Origin: Candidatus Gastranaerophilales bacterium
GTDB lineage: Bacteria > Cyanobacteriota > Vampirovibrionia > Gastranaerophilales > Gastranaerophilaceae
Length of the DNA: 43,009 bases
Assembly: GCA_900768915.1 (NCBI GenBank)
Contig: CAAGEQ010000005.1
Span: 1-43,009, forward strand
Direction of reading: 5' to 3'
Below the pieces are notes generated by a model. It was not told the origin of the DNA, searched no databases, and worked only from the letters and a program-made list of their open reading frames with translations. Position 1 is the first letter of the stretch. The number at the start of each line of letters is the position of its first letter. Below are positions 34,763-42,534 of this stretch, in pieces. The position numbers and the translations under genes are program-made.

Positions 34763-35407
34763 ATGGATTTAATCGAAAAAAGAAAAAGTATAAGAAAATA
34801 TAAAGAACAACATATTCCAAATGATGTAATTAAACAAGTTTTAGAAGCAGGCAGACTTGCTCCATCATGGATGAATGTACAATCATGGCATTTTATAGTT
34901 GTTAGAAAAAATAAAGAATTATTATGTAAATTATCAAACAATCAACCACACGTTAAAAATGCAGACGTTGTAATTGTATGTGTAGCAGATACAGGTGCGT
35001 GGAATAAAGAAAGATTTTCAGAAGTTCTTAAACAAAAAGGATTACAAGATTCTGGAATAGAAACTATTTTACAAATTCCAGCATACTATCCACCATTGTT
35101 AGGACCACAAACAACATTACTAAGAACAGTAGAACAAGCAACTTATGCTATTGCATATATGACATTAGAAGCGGAACGTCTTGGACTTGGTGCTTGTGTT
35201 ATTGGTGCTTTTGGAAACGAAGTTACACAAATATTACCTGAATTATACGAACAAACCAAAAAAGAACTTAATCTTAATGATGAACAATGCATAATTTCTA
35301 TGTTGACTTTGGGTTATCCTGATGATAACAAAGAAACTATTAAATTAAGAAAAGATTTTGATGAAGTAGTTTCTGAAGAAAAAATTGGTCAAAAATTTAT
35401 TATTTAA
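34763..35407 (+). CDS. Nitroreductase-family flavoprotein
   Basis: A 214-aa FMN-dependent oxidoreductase of the nitroreductase fold. The opening MDLIEKRKSIRKYKEQHIPNDVIKQVLEAGRLAPSWMNVQSWHFIVV is diagnostic (Arg for the FMN phosphate, SxxNxQxW). YAIAYMTLEAERLGLGACVIGAFG and the C-terminal LTLGYPDDN also fit. It would reduce nitro- or quinone-like compounds or serve another NAD(P)H-linked role; the substrate is not known. TAGGAG lies 9 nt before the ATG. It is 21 nt after the LCP gene and 12 nt before the DUF4422 gene, so the three probably form one unit. Confidence 0.88.
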   Translation: MDLIEKRKSIRKYKEQHIPNDVIKQVLEAGRLAPSWMNVQSWHFIVVRKNKELLCKLSNNQPHVKNADVVIVCVADTGAWNKERFSEVLKQKGLQDSGIETILQIPAYYPPLLGPQTTLLRTVEQATYAIAYMTLEAERLGLGACVIGAFGNEVTQILPELYEQTKKELNLNDEQCIISMLTLGYPDDNKETIKLRKDFDEVVSEEKIGQKFII

Positions 35408-35419
35408 TAGGCAATTTTA

Positions 35420-36490
35420 ATGACAGAAAATAAACTAAAAATATTTGTAACTTACCATAATGATAAGTATCCTATTTTCAAATCAGATGTATTTGAACCA
35501 ATATTTTGTGGTAAATATTTTCACAATGAACCAACAGAATTATTATGCGATAATACTGGCAACAATATTTCTAACAAAAATAGAATGTATAGTGAAAATA
35601 CTGGTCATTATTGGGTTTTAAAAAATTATTTAAATAATGCTAAAGAAGAATATATTGGATTTTGTCATTACAGAAGACTTTTTGATTTAACAAAAATCTC
35701 ACCTAATGATGAAGTTGGAATGTATGTTTTAAAATATGAAAATTTAAGATATATATTTGATAATTCTCAAAAATATGATTATTATTCTGATTTAAAAAAT
35801 TATGATTGTATTATTCCACCAAAAGATTATTTTTATCAAGGTGGAAAAACTGGAACTTACAAAGCAAATTTACCTTCAATAAGTTGTATAGAAGAAATGG
35901 ATATTTGTAGAAAACCTGATGTTTTAGATAAGATGATTACATCTATTGAAGATTTGACACCAGAATTTATTCCGGCAATGACACGTGTTTTCCAAAAAAC
36001 TTATGCACATTTGTATAATATTTATATTCTTAAAAAAGAGTATTTAAAAGAATATTTAGAATGGGAATTTAAAATATTCAACGAAATGGAAAAACGAACA
36101 AATAATTGGAATAATGGTGAATATAAAAGAGAAGCCGGTTATTTTGCAGAAAAATTTATCAATATTTGGCTTGAATATAAAAAAGAAAAGAATCCTGATT
36201 TTAGAATAGGTTATGCACCTGTTTATACTTATGACATTATTAAAGAATCTATAGAACGTTTCAAATTTTTCCATTCTATACAACGATACGATTTAGAAAT
36301 AGAAGTTATGGAATATTTAACAACATTGATACCAAATCAAGCATCATTGTATCGTATATTATCCCAAGCATATTTTAATGTAGATGAATATCAAAAATCT
36401 TATGATACATTAATGAAATTTGCAGAACTAATGCCAAATGAAGATATATCACAAGATTTGGAAAGATTATCTAATTTTGTAAAAATATAA
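35420..36490 (+). CDS. DUF4422-family glycosyltransferase with a C-terminal TPR-like tail
   Basis: A 356-aa protein. The N-terminal region has the DUF4422 pattern (KIFVTYHNDKYPIF, TGHYWVLKNYLN, YIGFCHYRRLFDL, DYDCIIPP-like NYDCIIPPKDYF), a domain found in capsule and exopolysaccharide glycosyltransferases. The middle contains AHLYNIYILKKEYLKEYLEW and GYFAEKFINIWL, which also belong to the family. The last 70 residues read like one TPR repeat (SLYRILSQAYFNVDEYQKSYDTLMKFAELMPN). There is no signal peptide or TM helix, so it acts in the cytoplasm. With the LCP ligase two genes upstream, a role in surface glycan assembly is inferred. Transcription after it enters the 73-bp repeat array. Confidence 0.75.
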   Translation: MTENKLKIFVTYHNDKYPIFKSDVFEPIFCGKYFHNEPTELLCDNTGNNISNKNRMYSENTGHYWVLKNYLNNAKEEYIGFCHYRRLFDLTKISPNDEVGMYVLKYENLRYIFDNSQKYDYYSDLKNYDCIIPPKDYFYQGGKTGTYKANLPSISCIEEMDICRKPDVLDKMITSIEDLTPEFIPAMTRVFQKTYAHLYNIYILKKEYLKEYLEWEFKIFNEMEKRTNNWNNGEYKREAGYFAEKFINIWLEYKKEKNPDFRIGYAPVYTYDIIKESIERFKFFHSIQRYDLEIEVMEYLTTLIPNQASLYRILSQAYFNVDEYQKSYDTLMKFAELMPNEDISQDLERLSNFVKI

Positions 36491-36548
36491 TTTTATATTT
36501 TGTCAGGCAAAGCCTAATCTACAATATATTTTACAAATTTCACGTAAC

Positions 36549-36588
36549 CGTATAAATACTTGCGAAAAATCTATAAAATAAATAGATG
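36549..36588. repeat. Inverted copy of the repeat at 155-190
   Basis: The segment reading TGCGAAAAATCTATAAAATA (36561-36580) and its flank TATAAATACT match the reverse complement of bases 155-190 with few differences. It abuts the 73-bp tandem array. Confidence 0.7.
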
Positions 36589-36940
36589 CTGAAATAAATT
36601 CAATATGACTGTTACTTTTATGTCATTCCGAACTTGTTTCGGAATCTCTTTAAAATAGATACTGAAATAAATTCAGTATGAATATTTTTTTTGAGTCATT
36701 CCAAATTTGTTTCGGAATCTCTTTAAAATAGATGCTGAAATAAATTCAGCATGACTGTTACTTTTGTGTCATTCCGAACTTGTTTCGGAATCTCTTTAAA
36801 ATAGATGCTGAAATAAATTCAGTATGAATATTTTTTTGAGTCATTCCGAACTTGTTTCGGAATCTCTTTAAAATAGATACTGAAATAAATTCAGTATGAA
36901 TATTTTTTTTGAGTCATTCCAAACTTGTTTCGGAATCTAT
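36589..36940. repeat. 73-bp tandem repeat array with two hairpins per unit
   Basis: The motif GTCATTCC recurs at 36622, 36695, 36768, 36840 and 36913, giving spacings of 73, 73, 72 and 73 bp. Each unit holds a hairpin ATTCCGAA-CTTGT-TTCGGAAT and a second one GCTGAA-ATAAA-TTCAGC (or its ACTGAA form). Two alternating spacer types appear: TGACTGTTACTTTT and TGAATATTTTTTT. The last unit changes to TCTATTCATTTTTT, which resembles the sequence after the GTCATTCTGAG unit near 12782. Confidence 0.9.
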
Positions 36941-36972
36941 TCATTTTTTTTACCTGTTTAATTGTTTCACAA

Positions 36973-37040
36973 CATTTCTTCTTGAATTATTTGGCTAGTC
37001 GCAAAAGCGTGGTTTTGCAACTAGTTACGGGCTAGACTAC
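36973..37040. repeat. Inverted dispersed repeat, partner of 13120-13186
   Basis: Starting CATTTCTTCTTGAATTATTT, this block equals the reverse complement of the block at 13120-13186 over about 67 bases with roughly seven or eight differences. It contains a hairpin GCAAAA-GCGTGG-TTTTGC extended by TAGT/ACTA. The rest of this gap (37041-37174) contains a CTTTGACAGCAAAG hairpin similar to that at 12821 and the promoter region of the TPR gene. Confidence 0.8.
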
Positions 37041-37161
37041 GTCGTCGCCCTACCAAAAATTCGCTTTGACAGCAAAGAAACGTTACAAAATAATTAAGCA
37101 ATTTATAATAAAGTACTAAAAAATAAATATAACAAACTGGACTTATGCACCGTACTTATTA

Positions 37162-37170
37162 TATTATATA
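37162..37170 (+). promoter_or_regulatory. -10 region of the TPR-ggdef-tsaE-tsaB operon
   Basis: TATTAT (37162-37167), overlapped by TATATA (37165-37170), lies 4-7 nt before the ATG at 37175. No Shine-Dalgarno is present, so the transcript may be leaderless or nearly so. A possible -35 TTATGC lies at 37143-37148. Confidence 0.45.
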
Positions 37171-37174
37171 AGAT

Positions 37175-38293
37175 ATGAAGAAGTTTATTTTAACACTGTT
37201 AAAAATATTATGTGTGGCTTTATTAGTATTTTTAATTGTATTCAAACAAAATTGGATACAAGTACATATAATTAATAGATTTGAAGGTATGTTTTATGTT
37301 TATAAAGGCGACAGAGCATATAGAAAACATAAATTATCTTATGCTATACAATATTATCAAAAAGGTTTAAACCTATATCCAAAGCATTTCACCGCTTGGT
37401 ATAATCTTGGTAATATCTACGTTGTCTATGAAGATTACTACTCTGCTGTTGATGCTTATGAAGAAGCAATTAAATATAACCCAAAATATGTTGTTGCTAG
37501 AATGAACTTAGGTATTATTCAAGCTGAAAAATTAGGAAACTTTGATGCAGCAATTGACCAATACAATACAATAATAAATACAAAATATCATATTTGGGCG
37601 ATACCTCTTATTTTCAGTAACAGAAGAAGTTCTAAAACAAATAAAGGTCTTGCTTACTACAATATGGGACGAGCATATAGAGAAAAAGCAATGTATTTGC
37701 CAGATGAACAAAGAAATATGACAGTTACATTGTTATTAAAATCTGCTGATGCTTATGAAAAAGCCTGCAAAATATTAAAGAAAAATTCTGATGCAAGATA
37801 TAATTTGGCACTGGATTACCATTTATTAGGCAATTATAGAGATGCAGGTAAAAACTATTGTAAAGCAATAGAACTTGCTCCAATGAACTACGAAGCACAT
37901 TACAACCTTGCAATACTTCTAAGAAGAATGAAACGTTTCAAAGCATCTTTAGAAGAACTTGAAAAAGCATCATTACTTATTTCAACATCAAATACTACTG
38001 TTAATGCAGAATATATTTTTGGTATCCTCGCTGATGTATCTCATTCATACATTGATTTTAAATATGATCCAATGTACAAAAAATTATACGAATCAGATAC
38101 AGATAACCAAGAAGTAACACCTACAAAATGGAATAAAAAGAAAAAACATAAAAATAAAGATGAAGATGTTCAATCATTTGTAGATGATAGAGGTAAAATT
38201 AAATCAACAGATGATTTAGACAAATATATTATGAAAAATATGAGTAGATGTGCAGGCTATTCATATTTTAGGAACGAAAGCAATGAATATTAA
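37175..38293 (+). CDS. Membrane-anchored TPR-repeat protein
   Basis: A 372-aa protein. Residues 1-25 form a single TM helix or uncleaved signal anchor (FILTLLKILCVALLVFLIVF). TPR motifs follow: about 48-115 (AIQYYQKGLNLYPKHFTAWYNLGNIYVVYEDYYSAVDAYEEAIKYNPKYVVARMNLGII) and again about 185-265 (YEKACKILKKNSDARYNLALDYHLLGNYRDAGKNYCKAIELAPMNYEAHYNLAILL). The C-terminal part is charged (KWNKKKKHKNKDED). It probably serves as a scaffold at the membrane; no enzyme domain is seen. The gene overlaps the diguanylate cyclase gene by 11 nt, pointing to a linked role. Confidence 0.8.
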   Translation: MKKFILTLLKILCVALLVFLIVFKQNWIQVHIINRFEGMFYVYKGDRAYRKHKLSYAIQYYQKGLNLYPKHFTAWYNLGNIYVVYEDYYSAVDAYEEAIKYNPKYVVARMNLGIIQAEKLGNFDAAIDQYNTIINTKYHIWAIPLIFSNRRSSKTNKGLAYYNMGRAYREKAMYLPDEQRNMTVTLLLKSADAYEKACKILKKNSDARYNLALDYHLLGNYRDAGKNYCKAIELAPMNYEAHYNLAILLRRMKRFKASLEELEKASLLISTSNTTVNAEYIFGILADVSHSYIDFKYDPMYKKLYESDTDNQEVTPTKWNKKKKHKNKDEDVQSFVDDRGKIKSTDDLDKYIMKNMSRCAGYSYFRNESNEY

Positions 38294-39707
38294 AGATAAT
38301 TTTTTAATATACAAAATTTTTAATACAATTTGTACTAACAATAATATTGAAAATATTGATGAAGATTTAAAACTTGTTTTTTCTGATTATTATGATATTT
38401 CAGAAATAAATATTTTATATTTTGACAAACAAATAAATAAACTAAAAATTGTTGTTAAAGATTTTGAATTAGCAGAAGATTATTATTCAGAAGAAAAATT
38501 AAAAAATTTAAACAATATATATGAAAAACTTTTAACTAGCAACTATGTTTTAAATGATGATATTTCACTACCAGAAGATGTTTTTGATACAGAAAATGTT
38601 ATTGTTAAAACACTTTCTATACCTTTAAAATATGAATCAGAAACTATTGGTATTTTAAGATTTAAATTTAAAAATAAAGTAGATTTAAAAGAAGAAGATT
38701 TAAAATTCTTTGAAATTTTTAGTTATAATCTATCATTAAAAGTTCAAAATATTGTTTTATCTAAACAATTAGAAATTAATTCATCTTTCTATAAATCAAT
38801 GAAAGATATAGCAAAAATCATAGAAACACAATATGATTTTCAATATATAATTCCATTAATTGGTGAAATGATAGACAAATTTGTAATGAATCATTTAATC
38901 TATATTTTCGTAAAAAAAGATGATAAATACACATTATTTTGGCCAGGGGCTTGTTGGAATAAAAAAGTATATGAATTAATATCTGAATTAGACGAAAAAA
39001 AAGATATTATAATATCTGAAGACAAAAAAACAGGAGTATTTCCACTTATTAGTGAAGAAAATATAACTGGTTGTATAGTTGCACACAGTACTATTGATAA
39101 ACTTACAAATGATGAAATTAATTATATTTCAGAATTAACAAAACAATCTTCTATAACAATTGAACGTGCAAATGTATATTCAGAAATATTGAAAAATGCA
39201 ACAATGGACGCATTAACAGGATTAAATAATAGAAGACAGTTTGAAGTTCGTTTAAAAGAAGAATATTCAAGTGCAAACAGACAAAATACACCACTTTGTG
39301 CAATTATGATTGATATTGATTTCTTCAAAAAATTCAATGATACTTATGGTCATGCAATTGGTGATACAGTATTAAGAACTACTGCAAATGTAATAAAAGA
39401 ACAATTAAGAGAATACGATATTCCATCTAGATATGGTGGTGAAGAGTTTTGTATATTATTGCCACAAACTAATATAGATGAAGCAAAAATCGTTGCAGAA
39501 AGACTTAGAACTTCTGTAGAAAATAAAAAAATTGAAATTCAAACAAATAAAAATGAACAAATTAAACATATAAGTGTTACAATAAGTGTAGGTTTAGCAC
39601 AACTTGATATAAAAGATATGGCAGATGACCTATATATGAAAGCCGATAGGGCTTTATATGAAGCAAAAGAACAAGGCAGAAATAGAGTAGTTGTTTATGA
39701 AAAATAA
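38283..39707 (+). CDS. Diguanylate cyclase with N-terminal GAF-like sensor (GGDEF)
   Basis: A 474-aa protein making c-di-GMP from two GTP. Residues 1-300 look like two GAF-type sensor modules (for example ILRFKFKNKVDLKEEDLKFFEIFSYNLSLKVQNIVL and a second ending NDEINYISELTKQSSITIERANVYSEI), joined by a helical linker to the GGDEF domain (about 310-474): DALTGLNNRRQFE, IDIDFFKKFNDTYGHAIGD, the active loop GGEEF (385-389) and ALYEAKEQGRNRV. The product-inhibition site RxxD (REYD, 376-379) is intact. The domain is therefore predicted active and feedback-controlled. The ATG at 38283, inside the TPR gene, has AGGAA 8 nt upstream; a GTG at 38250 lacks this. It overlaps tsaE by 11 nt. No EAL or HD-GYP gene is in the window. 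Confidence 0.88.
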   Translation: MNIKDNFLIYKIFNTICTNNNIENIDEDLKLVFSDYYDISEINILYFDKQINKLKIVVKDFELAEDYYSEEKLKNLNNIYEKLLTSNYVLNDDISLPEDVFDTENVIVKTLSIPLKYESETIGILRFKFKNKVDLKEEDLKFFEIFSYNLSLKVQNIVLSKQLEINSSFYKSMKDIAKIIETQYDFQYIIPLIGEMIDKFVMNHLIYIFVKKDDKYTLFWPGACWNKKVYELISELDEKKDIIISEDKKTGVFPLISEENITGCIVAHSTIDKLTNDEINYISELTKQSSITIERANVYSEILKNATMDALTGLNNRRQFEVRLKEEYSSANRQNTPLCAIMIDIDFFKKFNDTYGHAIGDTVLRTTANVIKEQLREYDIPSRYGGEEFCILLPQTNIDEAKIVAERLRTSVENKKIEIQTNKNEQIKHISVTISVGLAQLDIKDMADDLYMKADRALYEAKEQGRNRVVVYEK

Positions 39708-40173
39708 TGAATATTCAAAATTATGTAAAACAATAGATGATACAAAAATATTAGCAAAAAGATTTGCAGAACTAGCAAAAGATGGTTGTTTTGTAAGTTT
39801 ATATGGTGATATTGGTGCTGGAAAAACAGCATTTGTTAGACTTGTTGCAGAAGCACTTGGTATAAAAGAAAAAGTAACAAGTCCAAGTTTTACTATATTA
39901 AATGAATATCATACAGGTGAAATACCGGTTTATCATTTTGATTTATATAGATTAGAAAATGCTGGTATAAAAACTATTACTGATGAATTAAGAGAATATT
40001 CAGAAGGTAAACAATTAACATTTGTTGAATGGGCAGAATTTTCTCAAGGAGAAGTTCCATTTGATAGAATAGATATAAACGTAACCTATGACGATGATGA
40101 TAACAGATGTTATACATTCAAAGCAAAAGGTGAAGGTAAACAAGACATTATTGAAGGATTAAAAAAATGCTAA
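39697..40173 (+). CDS. tsaE: tRNA t6A biosynthesis ATPase TsaE
   Basis: A 158-aa P-loop ATPase needed with TsaB and TsaD to form threonylcarbamoyl-adenosine at position 37 of ANN-decoding tRNAs. The Walker A is SLYGDIGAGKTAFVRL (about residue 33-48), VTSPSFTILNEYHTG follows, and HFDLYRLE and FVEWAEF are the remaining family blocks. The ATG lies 11 nt inside the GGDEF gene and there is no ribosome site, so translation is probably coupled. It overlaps tsaB by 7 nt. tsaC and tsaD are not in the window. Confidence 0.94.
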   Translation: MKNNEYSKLCKTIDDTKILAKRFAELAKDGCFVSLYGDIGAGKTAFVRLVAEALGIKEKVTSPSFTILNEYHTGEIPVYHFDLYRLENAGIKTITDELREYSEGKQLTFVEWAEFSQGEVPFDRIDINVTYDDDDNRCYTFKAKGEGKQDIIEGLKKC

Positions 40174-40790
40174 TACTTGCATTTGATACTTGCTTAGATA
40201 AAACATACGTTGTATTAAGAACAGAAGACGATATAATATCATCTGATACAATATATTCTGATGATAAAAACTATCATTCTGCATATTTAATTTCTACTAT
40301 TAGAAATATTTTAAGAGATAGCAAAAAAACACCAAAAGATATTGATGCAATTGCAATAAACGTTGGACCTGGAAGTTTTACAGGAATAAGAGCCTGTACA
40401 ACTGTTGCAAGAGTAATGGCTCAACAATTGAACTGTAAAGCAATTGGTATCTCATCATTAGAGATTTTATCAAGAGCAGACAAAGACAATTCTATCGTAG
40501 CATTAGATGCAAGAAAAAATAAAGCATATTTCTACGATAAAAAATTGTACGGTGCTGTAGAATTAGAAAAAGTTGATGAACTAATAAAAGGTAGAAAAGT
40601 TATCACAGATGATAGATTAATAGAAAGATTTAGATTAAATGCCTCTGAGGTTATTTCATACCAAAAAGCAGATTTTGAATTAGGTGAAATTCTATCTGAA
40701 ATAGCAGTAGAAAAACTTAAAAATGATGAAGGAAACTGGGCAAAAGTCCTACCTCTATACATTCAACCACCACCAGTAAATGTAAAATAA
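40167..40790 (+). CDS. tsaB: tRNA t6A biosynthesis protein TsaB
   Basis: A 207-aa inactive ASKHA-fold paralogue of TsaD that scaffolds the TsaB-TsaD-TsaE complex. The N-terminal LILAFDTCLDKTYVVL, HSAYLISTIRNILRDSK, IAINVGPGSFTGIRACTTVARVMAQQLN (the family fingerprint, about 70-95) and SIVALDARKNKAYF are visible. The short length (207 aa) and absence of the TsaD metal-binding His pair identify it as TsaB. It ends the TPR-GGDEF-tsaE-tsaB operon and is followed by a strong terminator shared with dnaN. Confidence 0.93.
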   Translation: MLILAFDTCLDKTYVVLRTEDDIISSDTIYSDDKNYHSAYLISTIRNILRDSKKTPKDIDAIAINVGPGSFTGIRACTTVARVMAQQLNCKAIGISSLEILSRADKDNSIVALDARKNKAYFYDKKLYGAVELEKVDELIKGRKVITDDRLIERFRLNASEVISYQKADFELGEILSEIAVEKLKNDEGNWAKVLPLYIQPPPVNVK

Positions 40791-40802
40791 ATAAATTTAA
40801 TA

Positions 40803-40842
40803 AAAAAATAGGAGTGTTGATTTTTAACACTCCTATTTTTAT
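40803..40842. terminator. Bidirectional terminator between tsaB and dnaN
   Basis: AATAGGAGTGTT (40807-40818) pairs perfectly with AACACTCCTATT (40826-40837), flanked by A-run and T-run, so it can end transcription of tsaB rightward and dnaN leftward. Confidence 0.9.
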
Positions 40843-40858
40843 AAATATATAATTCAAC

Positions 40859-42028
40859 CTATCTTATTTGTACTGGCATTACAAGATAGATAAAATCTTC
40901 ATCATTATCAGGTTTAATAACTGTTGCTGAAAGATTTGTATTCATACAAATAATCAAATCTTCTGAATCAATATTTTTGAAACAATCTAACAAATATTTA
41001 TAATTGAATGCAATTGTAATATCTTCACCGTTATAGATAATATCAATTTGATCTTCTGAATTACCAGCCTCAGGAGTATCTGCTTTCAAACTCAAATTAT
41101 TTTGAGTAAATTCAAATTTTACAATACTTGTTTTTTCATTAACCATTGTTGAAACTCTCTCAATAGCAGAAACAATTTTTGAAACATTTATTTTTGCTTC
41201 TTTTGGGAAAGTTTGAGGTATTAATTGGTTGTATTGTGGATATTGACCATTCATAAGACTAGAAATCATTGTTATATTATCAGATTTAATCATAATTTTA
41301 CTTGTCATTGTATATAATTTGATAGTTTCCTCATCTATAAAATAACTAATCTTTAAAAATTCTTGAAGAACTTTTGCAGGAATAATCAATTTTTGAGTTT
41401 TATCTTCTCTATTAGTAATAATTTTTCTTGCTCTTGCAAGTCTATTACCATCAGTTGATGCTATTTCTAAAACATTTTTTGAAATATCACATACAACACC
41501 TGATAACAAATTGTTGTTAGATTCATAAGTTGCTGCAGCAAAACCTGCTTCTTTTATACCCATAATAAATGGTTTTAAATCAATATCAACAAATTCTGTT
41601 TCATCAGAAACTGTTTCAATTTTTGGAAATTCTGATGCTGAAATACCGATAATATCAAATTTAGATTTATTGCTTGTAATTGTCATAGTAGTAGCATTTA
41701 ATTCAAAATTGATAATACCATCATTCAATCTAGAAACAATATCTAATAACTTTTTAGCAGGTAATGTAATTGAACCAGCATTGTTAACTTGTGCTTCTAT
41801 AGATGTAATAATTGTTAAATCAAAATCTGTGGCATATAAATTGATTTTATTCTTATCAACTGCTTCAATTAAAATGTTAGCCAAAACTGGTTGTAAACCT
41901 TTTTGTGCAGTTGCTCTTTCAACTATTTTTAACCCATTATATATAACTTCTTTTTCTACTTGAAAAGATAACTCAGAACTACTTGTATTTGAAGATACTT
42001 CGTTTATTGATGCTTCTAATGTTTCCAT
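40859..42028 (-). CDS. dnaN: DNA polymerase III beta subunit (sliding clamp)
   Basis: A 389-aa clamp of three similar domains that encircles DNA and tethers polymerases. Domain 1 has KIVERATAQKGLQPVLANILIEA and FDLTIITSIEA, then LPAKKLLDIVSRL. Domain 2 contains FAAATYESNNNLLSGVVCDI, ASTDGNRLARARKII and IIPAKVLQEFLKI. The C-terminal domain has MNGQYPQYNQLIPQTFP and ends with YLVMPVQIR. The first 20 residues (METLEASINEVSSNTSSSELS) form an extra polar extension compared with typical clamps of about 370 aa. AGGGGG lies just before the ATG at 42028; an upstream TTG at 42043 is unlikely. A TATAAT (42062-42057) is the probable -10. It would bind the QLSLF motif of the Y-family polymerase in this window. 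Confidence 0.95.
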   Translation of the reverse strand: METLEASINEVSSNTSSSELSFQVEKEVIYNGLKIVERATAQKGLQPVLANILIEAVDKNKINLYATDFDLTIITSIEAQVNNAGSITLPAKKLLDIVSRLNDGIINFELNATTMTITSNKSKFDIIGISASEFPKIETVSDETEFVDIDLKPFIMGIKEAGFAAATYESNNNLLSGVVCDISKNVLEIASTDGNRLARARKIITNREDKTQKLIIPAKVLQEFLKISYFIDEETIKLYTMTSKIMIKSDNITMISSLMNGQYPQYNQLIPQTFPKEAKINVSKIVSAIERVSTMVNEKTSIVKFEFTQNNLSLKADTPEAGNSEDQIDIIYNGEDITIAFNYKYLLDCFKNIDSEDLIICMNTNLSATVIKPDNDEDFIYLVMPVQIR

Positions 42029-42043
42029 AAATCCCCCTATCAA

Positions 42044-42440
42044 CTAATATCATTGTATTATAAAATCTGTTAAATAAAAAGTTATTAATAAAATTTATGT
42101 AAATATTTTAAATATATTTTTCTAAAAGTTTTTTCTTTATATCTAATTATATTATTTAATTAATTTAAAGAAATTAATAATAACATGTAATAAGCAATCT
42201 TTATTTGTAGAAAACTAATTCATGTTCAAATATATTTTAAATTTTTCATGAAGAAAAACATGTATAATTTTGGAATATAAAAATTTTTAAATTGTAGAAA
42301 ACTTACAATTTTGAAATTAATGTAATTTTTCATGTAGATAATATTTTTTATTTTACAAATTTTCTACAAATTTTCTACATTAAGAAATAAAAATATTTGT
42401 TAAAAAATAGGCATGGATTACGTTTATAATTCTAATTAAA
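42044..42440. other. Candidate chromosomal origin (oriC): DnaA-box-like cluster next to dnaN
   Basis: This A+T-rich gap contains four exact copies of the 9-mer TTTTCTACA: on the minus strand at 42206-42214 and 42293-42301, and on the plus strand at 42360-42368 and 42371-42379. A variant TGTAGATAA lies at 42333-42341. The only other copy noticed is at 12686-12694. The word is one base from TTTTCCACA, a common DnaA box. Bases 42060-42180 are nearly pure A/T and could be the unwinding element. Origins beside dnaN are known from cyanobacteria. No gene was seen in 42044-42534. Confidence 0.6.
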
Positions 42441-42464
42441 AAATTTTTTCATTATTAATAATAA

Positions 42465-42497
42465 AAACTCTGAAACGAATTTCAGAGTTTTTTTTAA
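42465..42497. terminator. Strong hairpin terminator, probably bidirectional
   Basis: AAACTCTGAAA (42465-42475) pairs with TTTCAGAGTTT (42480-42490) around a CGAA loop, with eight T on the plus side and TTTTTAT on the minus side. It lies 40 nt beyond the stop of the leftward 81-aa gene and borders the candidate origin. Confidence 0.85.
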
Positions 42498-42534
42498 ATA
42501 TTCAATTATAATACCAAACCAAGCGTTATATCTT

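Noticed and set aside
36589..36940. CRISPR array
   Set aside because: The units are near-identical throughout, including the spacers, so it is a tandem repeat; no cas genes nearby.
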